Source of the DNA: Arcuatula senhousia
Taxonomy: Eukaryota > Mollusca > Bivalvia > Mytilida > Mytilidae
Assembly: GCA_963971305.1 (NCBI GenBank)
Contig: OZ020307.1
Span: 7,639,501-7,703,500 of the forward strand
Reading direction: 5' to 3'
Length of the DNA stretch: 64,000 nt
The stretch's first letter is position 1; each line of letters begins with the position of its first letter. A program made the position numbers and the translations under genes. This document shows positions 1 through 13,000 of the stretch, piece after piece. The notes beneath the pieces are model-generated. The model saw only the letters and a program-made list of their open reading frames with translations. It ran no database searches and was not told where the DNA came from.

Positions 1-443
1 TTGTCTGGCCCATTTTCATGCTCCAGTGACTCTGTGAACTTAGGTCTTTTTTTCAGGCCTTAAACTTTTTTGTAAGACTTTTGTGGGCGATGAATTGCTG
101 GAAAAGTATAATAGCTAGGCATCTGATATTGGGTATACAGACAGTTGAGGTAATGGTCTATGCAACTGTCACCATGCCATGTGACCATGACCCCATTTTT
201 ACGCTCAAGTTATTATGTGAACTTAGGTCTTTTTTCAGGCAGAAAACTTTTTGTAATACTTGTATGGACAATGAATTTCTTGAAAAGTATAATAGCTAGG
301 CAATACAGACACTTTTTGTGTTTATATCAAGAAATGCAAGATTAGGTAGTTGATTTTAGTGATGGTGCCGGCAGGCAAGACATACTTTCAGTGGCCACAC
401 TTGTTAGTCTGATATGGTTATAAAACATTACCATTTTATGTAG

Positions 444-575
444 GAATACCTAGAGATGCAAAGACAACTGGCTTTACAGAGACTACAGGAACAAGAAAGG
501 GAAATGCAGATGAGATTTGAACAACAGAAACAGATGACTCAAATGAGACAAATGCAGAATTATGGATATCATCAG
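444..575 (+). CDS. HGS: HGS exon: post-coiled-coil Gln/Met-rich helix
   Basis: A 132-nt in-frame exon follows a TAG acceptor and ends before GTTGGT. It encodes 44 residues rich in Q, E, R and M, continuing the helical region after the Hrs core domain. It matches vertebrate HGS residue for residue over much of its first half. Confidence 0.9.
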
Positions 576-3500
576 GTTGGTTGTTGATCTCTGATTTTTG
601 AGAAAGAGAAAAATCCTTTTTGTCAATGGGGCTAGATTTTTTTATTTGAAATATCTCTTATTTTCTGATTTAACCTTTCAATTGCAATTTTTGCGTGAGA
701 AAGTTTAGTGAAGACTTTCCAGTTTCCCACAGAAATATAAAAAGTTTATTTATACAAAATTTTATTTATATCATCTATGTTATTGAGAGAAAAGCATGCA
801 GCTTCTCTAAATGTTAAATTAAAGTTTCCATTAGTATACATTAGATCTGACCAAAAGTAGGAAATGTATTGTATAAATGCCTTATTTAGCTTTTGTATGA
901 TAAGTTTTTGAAATATTTTTAGCCTGGCTATGGACCAATGCCCATGGGAGGTGTACCACCCCAGCAGACTTTTAGTCCTGTTGCGTCTTCTGATGGATCC
1001 CCAGTACACCAACTACATCATCAAGGGTATGGCCAACAACCAATGGTACATGGACAGCAGATGTACAACCAAGTACCAGCTCAGACTGGGGGATATAGTC
1101 AGGCTGCTGGGCAGTTTCCACCCCAACCCTCTAGTCACCCACAACAATACCAGCCAGGGATGTATCAGCCAACATCTACACAACCATCAAACCTTCCTGG
1201 TACATATGAAGGGTATCAAGGGCAATATATACCACCCCAGGCACAGGGGATGCCTCCTCAGCAAGGAGTGCCTGCTTCTACAATGGGTCAACCAAGCATG
1301 CCCCAACAGGGAATGCCTCAAACATCTATGGCCCAGCAAGGACCACCCCCTTCATCAATGGCCCAACAGGGTATGCCACCATCATCGATGGCCCAACCTG
1401 GTAGTATACCACAAGGAATGCCCATGACACAACCTTACCAAGTTCCCACTTCTGATTACCAGTCATTTAACATGCAAGGTAATTATAGTGTTGAAATGTA
1501 AAAGTTTGTTAAGTTTGTAAAAGTTTGTTAATTACAAACATAAGATATGAATTTAACGAAGATTATTTGCCTCTTGTTTATGAAGATTGCATATACACTT
1601 ATTCAAGTGTCACATACTACACTTATTCCCCATCTCTTTATTGTACTTTGATTTTACATTATTATTTTTGTCGCTTTTGTGAGTAACAGTCAATCATGAA
1701 AATAAGAATCCAACGAATTGTTATTTTTACATTGATTCCTATAAGCAACATGATCAAACCACAAAATTAAGAATCTAACGAAATGTCTTTTTGGGATAAA
1801 CCATGAAAATTGATGAATCAACATATAAAACAGCATTATATATGAAACTAAGTAGGAAAAGTTGTGTCAGATTTACAGCTTACAAAAAAATACCCCTTGT
1901 TGCCTTCTAAAATCAATTAATTGAACATCAAAAATAAGAGGTTAACATCATTACATATCAGTTTCTGGTGAGTTCATTTATATTGACCAATCATGGTAGC
2001 AAAAACCAAAGTCTTCTCTATGCGGAAATAGTCGTCGGTGTCTGTTAACTTTTGAGTGTTTCCACAATAACTTTAGTTCCAGTTATCCGATTGCTATGAA
2101 ACTTTACAATGATGTTCCTTACCATAAAAGGGTGAATGGGATTGATTTTGGGGGTCCCCCCATTTTTCGTTAAGAAATTAGGGGCCAAAAAAGGGCCAAA
2201 AATACTACTTTTTTGTTTGTTTCCACAATAACTTTAGTTCTAGTTATATGATTGCTATGAAATATGACAGTGATGTTCCTTACCATACAAGGATGAATTG
2301 GATTGATTTTGGGGGTCCCCCCTTTTTTTGTTTAGAAATTAGGGGCCCAAAAGGGGCAAAAAATTCAAATATTTTACTTGTTTCCACCATAACTTTCGTC
2401 CTTGTTGGCCTATTGCTGTGAAATTTGTCAAGAATGTTTCTTACAATAAAAGAATGAACCTGATGAATTTTTGCGCCCCCTTTTTCTCCGTTGTGTAATT
2501 AGGAGCCAAAAGGGGCCAATATAAAAACTTTTTTATTTGTGGTCCGATTTTGAATTTTTTTTTGCATGTTTGTTCTTGTCAAATAGCGGATACAAAATTA
2601 AGAATTAATTTTTGCGACCCCCCCTTTTTCCCCTATTACGTAATTAGGGGCCAAATGGGGCCAAAATCGAAACTTTTTTATTTGTGGTCTGATTTTGAAA
2701 TTTTTTTTTGCAAGTTTTATTCTTGTCAGGTAGCGAATCCCAATATGAGAATTAATTTTTGCGACAATCCCTTTTTTCACTTGTTTTGTAATAAGGGGCC
2801 GTAATCAAAACTTTTTAATTTCTGGTTTGTTTTTGAAATTTTTTTTTGCAAGTTTATTTTTGTCAAGTAGCGAATCCAAATTTGAGAATTTATTTTTGCG
2901 ACCCCACCCCTTTTTCACCTGTTATGTAATAAGGGGCCAATATCGAAACTTTTTTAATTCTTGTCTGATTTTGATAATTTTTTGCAAGTTTATTCTTGTC
3001 AAGTAGCAGATATATTTTTGTGTCCCCTTTTTTTACTGTTATGTTATTAGGGACCAAAAGGGGCCAAGATTGTAACTTTTTTATTTCTGGTCCGATTTTG
3101 AAATTTTTTTTTGCGTGTTTGTTCTTGTCTAATAGCGGATACAAATTTAAGAATTAATTTTTGCGACCCCCCCTTTTTCCCCCTATTACGTAATTGCCAA
3201 ATGGGGCTTTTTAATTCGTGGTCCGATTTTGAAATTTTTTTTTGCAAATTTATTCTTGTCAGGTAGCAATTCTAAATTTAAGAATAAATTTTTGGGGCTG
3301 TAATCATAATTTAAAAAAAAATCTGGTTCGATTTTTAATTTTTTCCCCAAACATTATTCTTTTAAAGAGTAGAATACAACATTCAAAATTTATATTTTTA
3401 CCCCCTGGGTCGAAAGTCCACCAGAGATGCATGTGTCAAAAACCTTTGTCAGTCCACCATGGGCTGCATGTGTCCAGAGCAATAGACTATCCATATTAGG

Positions 3501-3770
3501 CCTAAAATATACAGGGTTCAACATGTTGCTGTCGTATCATGCTGCGCTCGGCGAAGCTTTTTATTAAAGATGCATATTAATACAACTTTCAAATTTTTAA
3601 TTGTTTCAGGAATGGCTAATGCGTTACCACAGCAACAGTATTCCTCCCAGCCACAGCAATACATGGGTAACCAGTCTGGACAGTACCAACAACCCCCACC
3701 CCAGGGACCAGAACACACCCAAGGGCCTCCCCCAGGGAGCAATGAGGCTCAACTTATATCATTTGATTAA
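444..3770 (+). CDS. HGS: HGS/Hrs (ESCRT-0 subunit), C-terminal three exons, gene partial at window start
   Basis: Hrs is the endosomal ESCRT-0 protein that binds ubiquitinated cargo, pairs with STAM and recruits clathrin and ESCRT-I. Only the C-terminal part lies here. Exons read as 444-575, 923-1478 and 3610-3770, with phases 0 and 1 joining cleanly. The first encodes the Gln/Glu/Met-rich helical stretch (starts EYLEMQRQLALQRLQEQE) that closely resembles vertebrate HGS after its coiled coil. The second is a low-complexity Pro/Gln/Met/Gly/Ser region. The third ends in EAQLISFD and a stop, the clathrin-box tail typical of Hrs. The VHS, FYVE, UIM and coiled-coil exons must lie upstream of the window. 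The family call is secure; exact splice sites are by eye. Confidence 0.93.
923..1478 (+). CDS. HGS: HGS exon: Pro/Gln/Met-rich tail
   Basis: A 556-nt exon between an AG acceptor at 921-922 and a GTAATT donor. It encodes about 185 residues of disordered, Pro/Gln/Gly/Ser/Met-rich sequence. From about 1245 to 1425 it contains imperfect tandem peptide repeats of the type M-P-x-x-S-M-A-Q-Q-G, which suggests local repeat expansion in the exon. Hrs tails are usually this biased in composition. Confidence 0.88.
1479..3609 (+). other. HGS last intron, largely a repeat insertion
   Basis: A 2.1-kb intron. Positions 1500-2025 are AT-rich with no recognised element apart from short pieces resembling the CACGAA/ACTTTCACAG repeat seen at 46.1 and 57.6 kb. 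Positions 2031-3566 are a repeat of the family also present at 54364-55594 and 62687-64000. Confidence 0.8.
2031..3566 (+). mobile_element. Interspersed repeat family A (5'-shortened copy) in HGS intron
   Basis: It is made of repeated blocks of about 110-160 bp that share 'cacaataactttagtt', 'ttgatttttgggggtccc'-like and 'aattaggggccaaa'-like pieces. It ends in a stereotyped tail with the block acatgttg, gtcgtatcatgctg, gctcggcg and agctttttatta. The same head, core and tail recur at 54364-55594 and 62687-64000, and in reverse at about 18970-19900. No coding capacity is visible. The tandem core with fixed ends resembles bivalve non-autonomous elements, but the superfamily is unknown to me. 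Confidence 0.7.
3610..3770 (+). CDS. HGS: HGS terminal exon with clathrin-box C-terminus
   Basis: The exon follows a TTTCAG acceptor and joins the previous exon in phase 1. It encodes a Gln/Pro-rich segment ending EAQLISFD then TAA. The LISFD end corresponds to the C-terminal clathrin-binding motif of Hrs. Confidence 0.92.
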
Positions 3771-3930
3771 TTTATAGAACTTATAATTTATAATTATACA
3801 TGTAATGTATTTATAAACATTGGACATATAAACATTGGTATGCTCTCTATACTTTCATTAAATCAATATATACTGAAAATATTTTGTCTTGCATTAGAAT
3901 TTTTGTGATATGTTTCGAATTCTATAGATA

Positions 3931-3936
3931 AATAAA
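3931..3936 (+). promoter_or_regulatory. HGS: Probable HGS polyadenylation signal
   Basis: AATAAA about 160 bases downstream of the HGS stop codon, followed by a T/G-rich stretch. This is the first canonical hexamer after the stop. Confidence 0.6.
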
Positions 3937-3949
3937 AATTCAATCTTGA

Positions 3950-6900
3950 TTAAACATGGTGTGTTTTGATGGTCTTGTTCAATGTATTTATTTAGATAAC
4001 TTTGATGATTATTTGTATGTTTATGATGTTTTTATATTTAAAATCTCAACTGTTCAGAACAATTTTCTGTACTGAAAGAATCTATATATTAAGGAAAGAG
4101 ATAATTAGTTAATGGTAAAATTACAAATTAACCTAGAATTATATTTAAAGAATCATTTGTGAATGTATTGATATTTATTGGGATGTCAATTTTCATTGTT
4201 ATTGTGCATCATGTAAACCAAGTCCTTGGGATTGGTATAGAAAAGTTCTTTTAATCATGATTACATGTATCTATAACCATGTAAATGTTGCCCAATTCTT
4301 TAAAAAAAAAGTCTTGATAAAAGTTCTTTAAAGGGATTGCTAATATAAGAAGTTGTAACATAATATCTCCACTAAGTTTTTGTGGTCCTTTTAAAAGGTT
4401 ATTGCATTTAATTCCTTTACTTTAAAAATCTTTTATTTCTGAAATATTTATATGTATATGATAATGTCAAGAATTGTGTTGTGATGAAACTTTCACGCTC
4501 TGCGTCTTAAACTTGTTCATGTATAAATGTTAACTGTGATTCAACTGATGTAAATTTTCATGGTTTATCAGCTGCTAAAATGCTATTGTTAATAAATGTT
4601 GAAATTTATTTGCTATGAATACTTTACTTTAGCATCCAACAAACACTCATGATTGTAATTAAGATTTTACTGAACAACAAAACTGGACAGACACGAGGAC
4701 CCTTGTATAAATGTTTTTTTTTTAATTCCCTGAAACAGTGACATAAAAATTATGGGCAACCTTTATGCTTTATTAAAATCAACTTGACAATTTTTATTAC
4801 AGTTATTCCCCTTTGGCCATAATTTTTTTTTCATTGCTACTTTCTGAATGAATTCTGTAATAAAAGTAATAGGATGACTACTGAATTGGGATGATCAATT
4901 TAAAATAACCTAGAAGAAAAGACATAAAGGAGAAATTGAAAATTGCAGTTGTCTTTACTTGATTTCTAAGCATAGCTTTGAATGCCTTCATAGAATTTCA
5001 TGTAACATAAATTCATTCAAGCTGAGTTAAGGAAGACACCTACTGGCTTTGGGCACCTCTCACTAGGTTTAATGTTATGTTTTGCATACTCTGTAAACCA
5101 TGCAAAGGACATTGTATCTTGCTCTAGTGCACATGGAGATCAGCTGATCAAACTTGTATTTTTAAACAAATTACTAACAGGATGAGACAAAAATTCACTG
5201 CTCACCAATCACAGGTAGCCCAAGGCTGCCTTGGGCTACTAAAAATTTCTTTGAAATACATTGTAGTGAATTCTGGTGAGCTTTCTAATCTTTGAGCTAG
5301 TTCACTTTTGTACAGCATTTAATAATTTGAGCTACTTCTGGAAATTTTCAAAGTAAAGGACTGTGTTAAATATGGAAAAGCAATAACTCTATGATCTCAG
5401 CCACCAATGTCCAAAATCATCACTTTCGGTTATGGGAGGAATTTCTTTTAGAGTATTGGAGAAAGTCTGGTTTATGATAAGTGTGCTTGTACTTTTCCCT
5501 AATATTGTTATTTCAAGCCTTAGCTAAAAATAGAAGAATACAGTCAGTTGTAGGAATGACTACAGTTTTTCAAAATACCTATTTCATGGTATTCTGTTGC
5601 TGAATATGTTGCTAATTTTAATGGGGTTGTATCCACAAAAAAATTCAATTGTCGTGATCTGCAACGACATATTGTCATGAAATAAGTTGCTCATAATTAC
5701 AGCTGACTATATTCTCCTATTTTTCACAAGAAGGCGAGGAATGACAATTAACAAGAAAAATAAAAGTACACTTACCAAAAAAAACTCCTCCCCAAAATCA
5801 TAACCAGAAATTTCTTTGAGTGAATTTCCTTGCTTAACCTGTACTTGTCATATAGGACATTGGTGGCCATGATGATCAAACATTAAAATGCCAATGTTAT
5901 CAATGTTATTCTTTCTTGACACAATATGATTTGTGTAGTGGGATAACCCAAAAGTAAGCTTTGACAAAGATTCTCGAATTCAGACAGTTTATTTATTGTT
6001 TTTATTAAAGACAACTAGTAGGACAAGATTAGGCAGACATTTTGGCTAGATGGCATGAAGTTGGTTACCTGGTATACCAAATAATCAACAAAAAGGTATA
6101 ATCTCTTTCCATACCTCATTACAATAAATTACAAATGTAACACAATAAAATATTCAAAATTTACAACATATAGTTAAAAGATTTGAAACAAGAGTTAAGT
6201 ATGTATCGCCTGCATCAGAATTATAAATTCCTTTTCAATTCCTTAATGCATTCACAATGTGATAAATTGTTTGCAAAACTGAAAGTGTGACTGGGACTAG
6301 CTCCTATATGTATTGAAAATTGTTAAAAAGTCACTCAAATGAAAATCAAGGCTTAAGTCAAAATATTGGGATGAAACTGAACTAAGATACTACTTGGTCT
6401 TATGCAAAGCACGTTTCATCAAGGTAGGAATTATAGTTCTTGAAATATGGATTTTTATACAACTTTAGCAGCTGGTAAAGCAATACTTATGCCATGCTCC
6501 GCTTTGCAAGCAAGAAAATATGACTTTAATCTTGAATCTGATAATACAAAGTAATTCTAAAATGTTTGCTACCCGTAATATCAAATTACAACAATTTTAC
6601 AAATACGTAAAAAAATAAATTAAAACCTTCTTATTTATGAATTTTTGATACCAATTACAGACTGAAATATATAAAATACATGTATATAAGTAATATCATC
6701 AATATCCATCAATCAATCAATCAATCAAAGTTTTATTTAAAGTAGATGCATATATAACAAAGTAACACAAGCTCTAATGAGCTTTTAAATCGACTATGAG
6801 AGTGCAAAAGCCAAGTTGCAGCAGTTTACTAACCAAACTTTACCATAAGTTGTTACAGGCATTAAATGTCAATTTAATATGAAAATCTATTAGAATTATT

Positions 6901-7260
6901 GTCAAGAAGCCACCTTCGAAAAATTTACTAACGTTTTTGCCGACCTAAATCTAGGGTGAAAATTCCCCCAAATCATTAGAGTTCCTTCTTTTATGGTATG
7001 TAGCAATATCCCAAAGTTTCTTAAAAACTGCCACTGTGACCTTGACCTTAACGGAATTATCCCAAAATATATAGATAAGTTAACCTCCAATTGAAGAAAT
7101 GTTCTACTGATGTGACCTGGACTTTAAACGGATTAACCAAAAAATCAGTATGGTTCCTCCTCTTATACATGTAGTATGTAACAATATCCCAAAGTTTCAT
7201 TAAAATCATTTGACAACTTTTTAAATTATAATCTAGAAACGACTACCGGTAAATCAAGAA
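3950..7260. other. AT-rich region between HGS and METTL26, no gene seen
   Basis: The 3' ends of HGS (plus) and METTL26 (minus) converge across this interval. I find no exon-like conserved frames. There is an ATCA tetranucleotide run near 6706-6727, scattered pieces of the 'aagagttaagtatgt / cgcctgc' repeat near 6185, and 'ccaaagtttcattaaaatca'-type repeats near 6900-7200. Confidence 0.6.
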
Positions 7261-7264
7261 ATTA

Positions 7265-7690
7265 TGTCTCTCCCCACTTTTGTTGGGAGACATATTGTTT
7301 TTGTCCTGTCCCTCACAAAGTTTGTCAGCGCAACTCCTCATAAACTACTGAACCGAATTCAATGAAACTTGGCATATAGGAAGGACACCATATGTAGTTG
7401 TGCATATTACCAGGAATTCAATCCTCAAATTTTTGCTCGAGTTATGGCTCTTTGAACCTAGAAATTTGCTGAAAATCCTCATTTATCATCTAGTCAGCAC
7501 AACTCCTCTGAAACTACTGAACCGAATTCAATGAAACTTGATATAGAGTATAGGAAGGACACCATATGTAGTTGTGCATATTACCAGAAACTTTTTATCC
7601 TCAAATTTTTGTGGGAGTTATGACCTTTTGAACTTAGAACTTTTGGGGGGAAACAGGGGGAGACATCGCTTTTGCAGACAAAAACAAATT
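7265..7690. repeat. Repeat unit starting with a short hairpin
   Basis: It starts with an inverted pair around gtctctcccc and gggagacat. It contains two ~165-bp direct copies of a segment with 'aactactgaaccgaattcaatgaaactt' (7345 and 7513), and ends near another gggagacat at 7650. This looks like a small non-autonomous transposable element. Confidence 0.55.
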
Positions 7691-8467
7691 TTAATCTTTA
7701 AATGTTTTTCTGTTGCTATGACCTTGACCAGGTTTACCCCAAAATCAATAGGGTTCCTCCTCTTAAGATATCTAACAATATCCTAAAGTTTCATTAAAAT
7801 CAGTTTTAAGTTATGGTCTAGAAACCACTAATTCTGGAAATTTTCCTAAGTTTTTCTGCTGCTGTGACCTTGACCTTGAAGGGATCCCCACCCCCCAAAT
7901 AAAAAGGATTCCTCCTCTTATAGTGCGTAACAATATCCTGAAATTTATTAGAATCAGTTCACAACTTTTTTAGATTTGGTCCAGTAACCAACCATCCTCC
8001 CGCCCACCCAGCTGCTGGCCAATTATACTTGGTTGCAACTCAGCTAAAAATGGAATTAAAATACTGTATCTAATCAACACTTGTACAAATTCATCACATG
8101 TATCATAGATGTAACACTAAATCACATACTTCAACAAACCATACCCCATAAGTTTGACAATGATTAGAACAAGAGTTAACACTTAAGTATGTCTCGCCTG
8201 CTGGCACAATCAGAAATCAGATACAATTATTCTTTCTTACTTCCACTATATTTTGAATTTACATGGATTTTCAGTTTCTGAGATCAAAAGATGTTTATAT
8301 AACTTAAACATTGCTAATATATGCAATAAAAATAAGCAAAGTCACTCATCCAGAAAATTAAGGTCAAGGTCAAAAGATGGGGATGCATCTATGCTAAGTT
8401 ATTACTAGGGCATATGCACACCAAGTTTCTTCAACCTAGGACCAAGTAGAATACTGACAAAGTCAGA

Positions 8468-9187
8468 AAGGGCCCCGCAGCAAAAAATCTAAGTGTTTTC
8501 AAAATCATACGAACTATGATTATAACCACTAAGGCATGTTCCATGGAATGTGTATGAAACTTCAGAGCTGTATTGTTAATAGCATTTGAGTTTTATTGTT
8601 AAAAAATTCCAATTATCAAAATCTGTGATTTTCGATAAAAAATGAAGTGTTTTTCAACAATATTTAACAGATTTGCACGAAATTTTAATATGCAAATCAT
8701 GCCATGCTACTTAGCAGCTGTACAAAGTTTCAGAACTGTATTGTTAACAGTTTTTGAGTTTTAGTGTTCACGAAGTCCAATTCTCAAAATCTGTGATTTT
8801 CGATAAAAAATGAAGTTTTTCCAAAAATATTTAACAGATTTGCACGAAATTTTAATATGCAACTTATGACATGCTACTTAGCAGCTGTAAAAAGTTTCAG
8901 ATCTGTATTATTAACAGTTTTTGAGTTTTAGTGTTCACAAAGTCCAATTCTCAAAATCTGTGATTTTCAATAAAAAATGAAGTTTTTTCCAAAAATATTT
9001 CACATTTTAGCATGAAATTTTAATATGCAAATTATGACATGCTACTAAGTAGCTGTTTAAAATTTCAGAACTGTGTTGTTTATAGTTTTTGAGTTTTAGT
9101 GTTCACAAGAATTGTTGACGGACGGACAGACGGACAAATGGACAAAGTGAAAACTATAGGGCGTCGCATCTTTGATGCGGGGCCCTA
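8468..9187. mobile_element. Non-autonomous TIR element with tandem core
   Basis: The ends are inverted: the left begins GGGCCCCGCA and the right ends TGCGGGGCCC. Between them are about four imperfect ~155-bp direct repeats carrying 'aaaatctgtgattttc' and 'atttgcacgaaattttaat' (about 8620, 8790, 8950 and 9010), then a short GACGGACGGACA simple repeat. There is no transposase, so it is a MITE-like element. Confidence 0.72.
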
Positions 9188-9189
9188 AT

Positions 9190-9615
9190 AATACTTGAGA
9201 TATGGAGGTGTTTGCAAAACCTTAACATTGCTATTACATATATATGTATTGAAAATTGTCAAAATCACTCAACCAGAAAATCAAGGTCAAGGTCAAAATA
9301 TGGGATGTAACTGTGCTAAGCTACTACTGGGGCATATGCATACCAAGTTTCATCAACCTAGGATATATAGTTCTTGAGATATGGAGGTGCTCGCAAAACT
9401 TTTCCATTGCTATTATATGTATTGAAAATTGTCAAAGTCACTCAACCGGAAAATCAAGGTCAAGGTCAAAAGATGGGGATGCAACTCTGCTAAGCTACTA
9501 CTGGGGCATAAGCATACCAAGTTTCATCAACCTAGGACCTATAGTTCTTGAGATATGGAGGTGCCGCCGGTAAATTAACACCTATGTCCCGCTCTGCTTC
9601 ACATACGAGACAAAA
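9190..9615. repeat. Two ~185-bp direct repeats
   Basis: Two tandem copies of a block with 'ttgagatatggaggtg', 'gtattgaaaattgtcaaa', 'aaatcaaggtcaaggtca' and 'aagtttcatcaacctagga', starting near 9195 and 9372. A related single copy lies at 8165-8465. No coding capacity is evident. Confidence 0.65.
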
Positions 9616-9968
9616 ATCACACTTTTCATAACAGAAAATGCTATCAAAATAACAAGTATACAATATAAACTTGACACTTTAACACTATTACATAGAATAC
9701 TTAACATATACAAATACACAATGATCTTAATTGAATACAATAAAATAAGTTATATTTCCCTCAAAATAAAATAGCAATCATTTCATGAAACAGCTCTGGC
9801 TTGTGTTAATCCATAAAATGATTTTAACACATAGTCATAATATATAAAACTTGATTGTGAACCCAGGTCATTTCAAAACAGTTTTTTTTTTGCAAATATT
9901 CTTTTCAATGCTATGTCATTAAAATGCTATTCCCTGATGCAAATATTCTATTCTAAATGTTTCTAATA

Positions 9969-10019
9969 TCAGCTATCTTTTTGGAAGACAACTGTTTTAT
10001 TATTTGCTGGCATATCAAT
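9969..10019 (-). CDS. METTL26: METTL26 exon 6 and stop
   Basis: 51 nt after ATTTCAG, encoding IDMPANNKTVVFQKDS then TGA. The DMPANNK motif closes this family's proteins. I could not find a canonical polyadenylation hexamer on the minus strand shortly after it. Confidence 0.9.
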   Translation of the reverse strand: MDMPANNKTVVFQKDS

Positions 10020-13000
10020 CTGAAATAGAAAAAAAATCATAGTGATGAAAATTCAACATATACTCACATCTTTCATAAAACTGTTGTTTTCTATTAAAGT
10101 GAAAACCTCCTTTGACCTGACAATTACATATCTCATGAAAATGTTGTTTTTTTTTAAATTTTGACCTGAAAGTTGAGTACATGTAGAGAGCAAGAAATAT
10201 CCTGGAATTATGTTCAAGAAAAGGTTCCACATGCCATCTCTTCATTTCAAAGAAAGTGATTCTTTAAATAAAAGCATAAAGCAGATATGGTATTATATTT
10301 GGTTTGCTTTTTCACTGCTTAAATGATGCCCCCACCTATTTCCAAAAAATTCTATTAGTTCAAAGAACTATTACTGAACTTATAATATGATCAAATGCAT
10401 ATGGTGTACTTACTACATACCAAGTTTCAATTAATTCTGTTAAGTAGAATCAGAGGTATTGATTAGAATAACTTGGTGACTGACAAAAAGGCAAACAGAC
10501 ATGACAAATACAAAAGGTCTCTCGGCCAATAGGTAAGACTTTAAAATAGTTAGTAAAACACTTAAGATCATGCAAGACTAGAGTTTACTCAGTGACCAAA
10601 TCTTTTTTGAAAGCAACACTGATGTTTATCTACATGATGTTAGACATTTAAAACTGGGAAGGGAAGTAAATAAAAGTGTGAACATTTCTAAAGTCTTACT
10701 ATTTCTATGAATTTGAATCCATTGTCTTCTGCTAATTTCTGGACATCATCTATATCTCTCAGACCCCAAGTGTTATCTCTGTAAGAAATTCACAGTATTC
10801 TAAATGTAATGATAAATCAGTTATACAGGTCGGGTTTTCTAGATTTCGTTTGACCTATTAATCAATCAAAATTGTAAAAGATTGACCTTTCAAGTGGGGA
10901 AAAATGGGAAAACTTTTTTGTCGGTTTGATAGAAAAGTTCCTAGCATAAACATGTATTCTTTAACTTCCTCGCTCATATTTCTCAAATACCAAATATAAT
11001 TGGTTTTAAACGTTATTTTGTTTAACATGGGTAAATTCTCCTTATAAAGTAATGTTATGTTCCACTTATTGACTTCTATTTTATTAAGTGCATTGGTCAA
11101 TGGACAATCAAAAAGGTAAACATGGCCATAAAATCTCCCTACTTGTCAAAGCTGTTTGGGTGAAAAAGTGTTTCTTTAATATGTTTATTTTTAATATGAC
11201 ATTAATACAAATACAACAACCATTTTTTTCACCTCTCATTTTAAAGATTTGTTTTGCGAGTCATGTTATATTTAATTATTTCATAAAAAGCACGTGTTGG
11301 CAATCGTATTTATTTATACTCTCTCAAAAACTATTGGTTAACAGTTTGACGAAAACATTATCCTTAAAAGGTAAAATCTTCGACCTGTTATAGGGAACAA
11401 GTAAAAAGGGAACAAGACTTATAATAGGACAAAAAAATATATAGTGTATGCCGGTCATTTCTGGGGTTTACATTTAATTTATCAAATGTTTATTGGGTCT
11501 GTTCTCACATACATGTACAAATAAGTATGAAAAAATACAACATATTTGAGATCACTGAGTTACTAACACTTTTATGTTGAAGATTTTTCCAGTGGAAATT
11601 TCTTATATTAATCAGATCCTAATATTCTCTTTCTCCCATATATTAGTCTTAATTTTTACTTTTATTTCTGCATCCTTTACACATGTTACAACTGTGACTT
11701 TTGATTTATAGTTCTGTGCTCTGTGAATTCTTTTTTGTTTTGGTCTTGCAATGTTTGACAAGAGTGTCTCTGATGAGTCTTTTTAGTTCAAACACCAATA
11801 AAGTACATTTTACAATAGAAAGTCTGCCAATTTGTTGAAATTTTATTTAGAAAGCTGCTAACTGGGTTCAATTACTGATTCTAAGTGAGGTCAATGTTAT
11901 TCATTTTAAGAAGTAGTATTTATACCGCTAATGTCCTTAAACCACTGCTTTGTTGCCTAAAATTTAGAAGATTATTCAATATTTCAGAGATTTTCAAAAA
12001 CCAACCTTTGTCTGAGAGCGGTATTAAACTGTACATTACTCTCAGGAGTTATCTCCCCATGAATAGAAAATGGCTGAAAAAATCAAAAAATTTATCTTTT
12101 TAAGAATTCAAAACAAAAAAAAACACAATAAATATAAACTCAATAATAAGAACATGCTATTTCTATTGATAAACTTAATGTATATGTGGGCAAAGCTAGC
12201 TCTTTAATGTAGAAAGTCTACCAAATTGCATGAGACTCAAAATACTAAAGAAGAAAAATTGTTCTGCCCAGAAACATTTTGATTTCTCTGAAGTTTTTCA
12301 AAATTTCAGCATGCGCAGAAAAACAGCGAAAAATAGTAACACATCATCCTAAATTGTCTTGTCCCATCGATTCAAATAATCAATTTTTAGTTAATGGAAT
12401 TGGTTTTATTTTTGTATCTACAGCTATGCAAGCTTTCAAGACAATGTCTTTCTCTTATTGTACAAAACATGATAGAAATATAGCATATACTTACACCGTA
12501 TAAAAACAGATAACCAGCTGGTCTCAAAAAGTACTTTGAAGTCTTAAACAAACCCTGAAAGCAAAAAAGTAACAACTATTATAGGCAACATTCTCAAAGA
12601 TATACACCCTCAATTGTACTGAGCAATATTCTACTGACTGAATGTGCATGTATATTATATGTATAGAATGTTCAATGTTCAATATTGGCAAGTACATGCA
12701 AAACATATTTTTGGTGAAACCCTAAATACATTTTGTTCAAAATTATGAAAAAGCTGATGCACTCATTTAATAATGCTTTATGCATCAATTATTTAGCAAA
12801 AGTTAATTTTTTCCTTTAATCTTGTAAACTGAACATTTAAAATCAGAAGCTACATTAATTTTGTTTGGACTGAGGCTCTCATGTTTATTTAACTGACAGA
12901 GGTATTATTTGGCATACCGGTAAGAACTGGCAATGTCTTTTTTCTTCCTTAACAATAGACTTACTATAGCTGTTTCCCACGGTGATATGTGTATCATGTT

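Noticed and set aside
10858..11393. Short open frames in METTL26 intron 4 as a nested gene
   Set aside because: Low-complexity AT-rich translation on both strands without a recognisable family or splice context.
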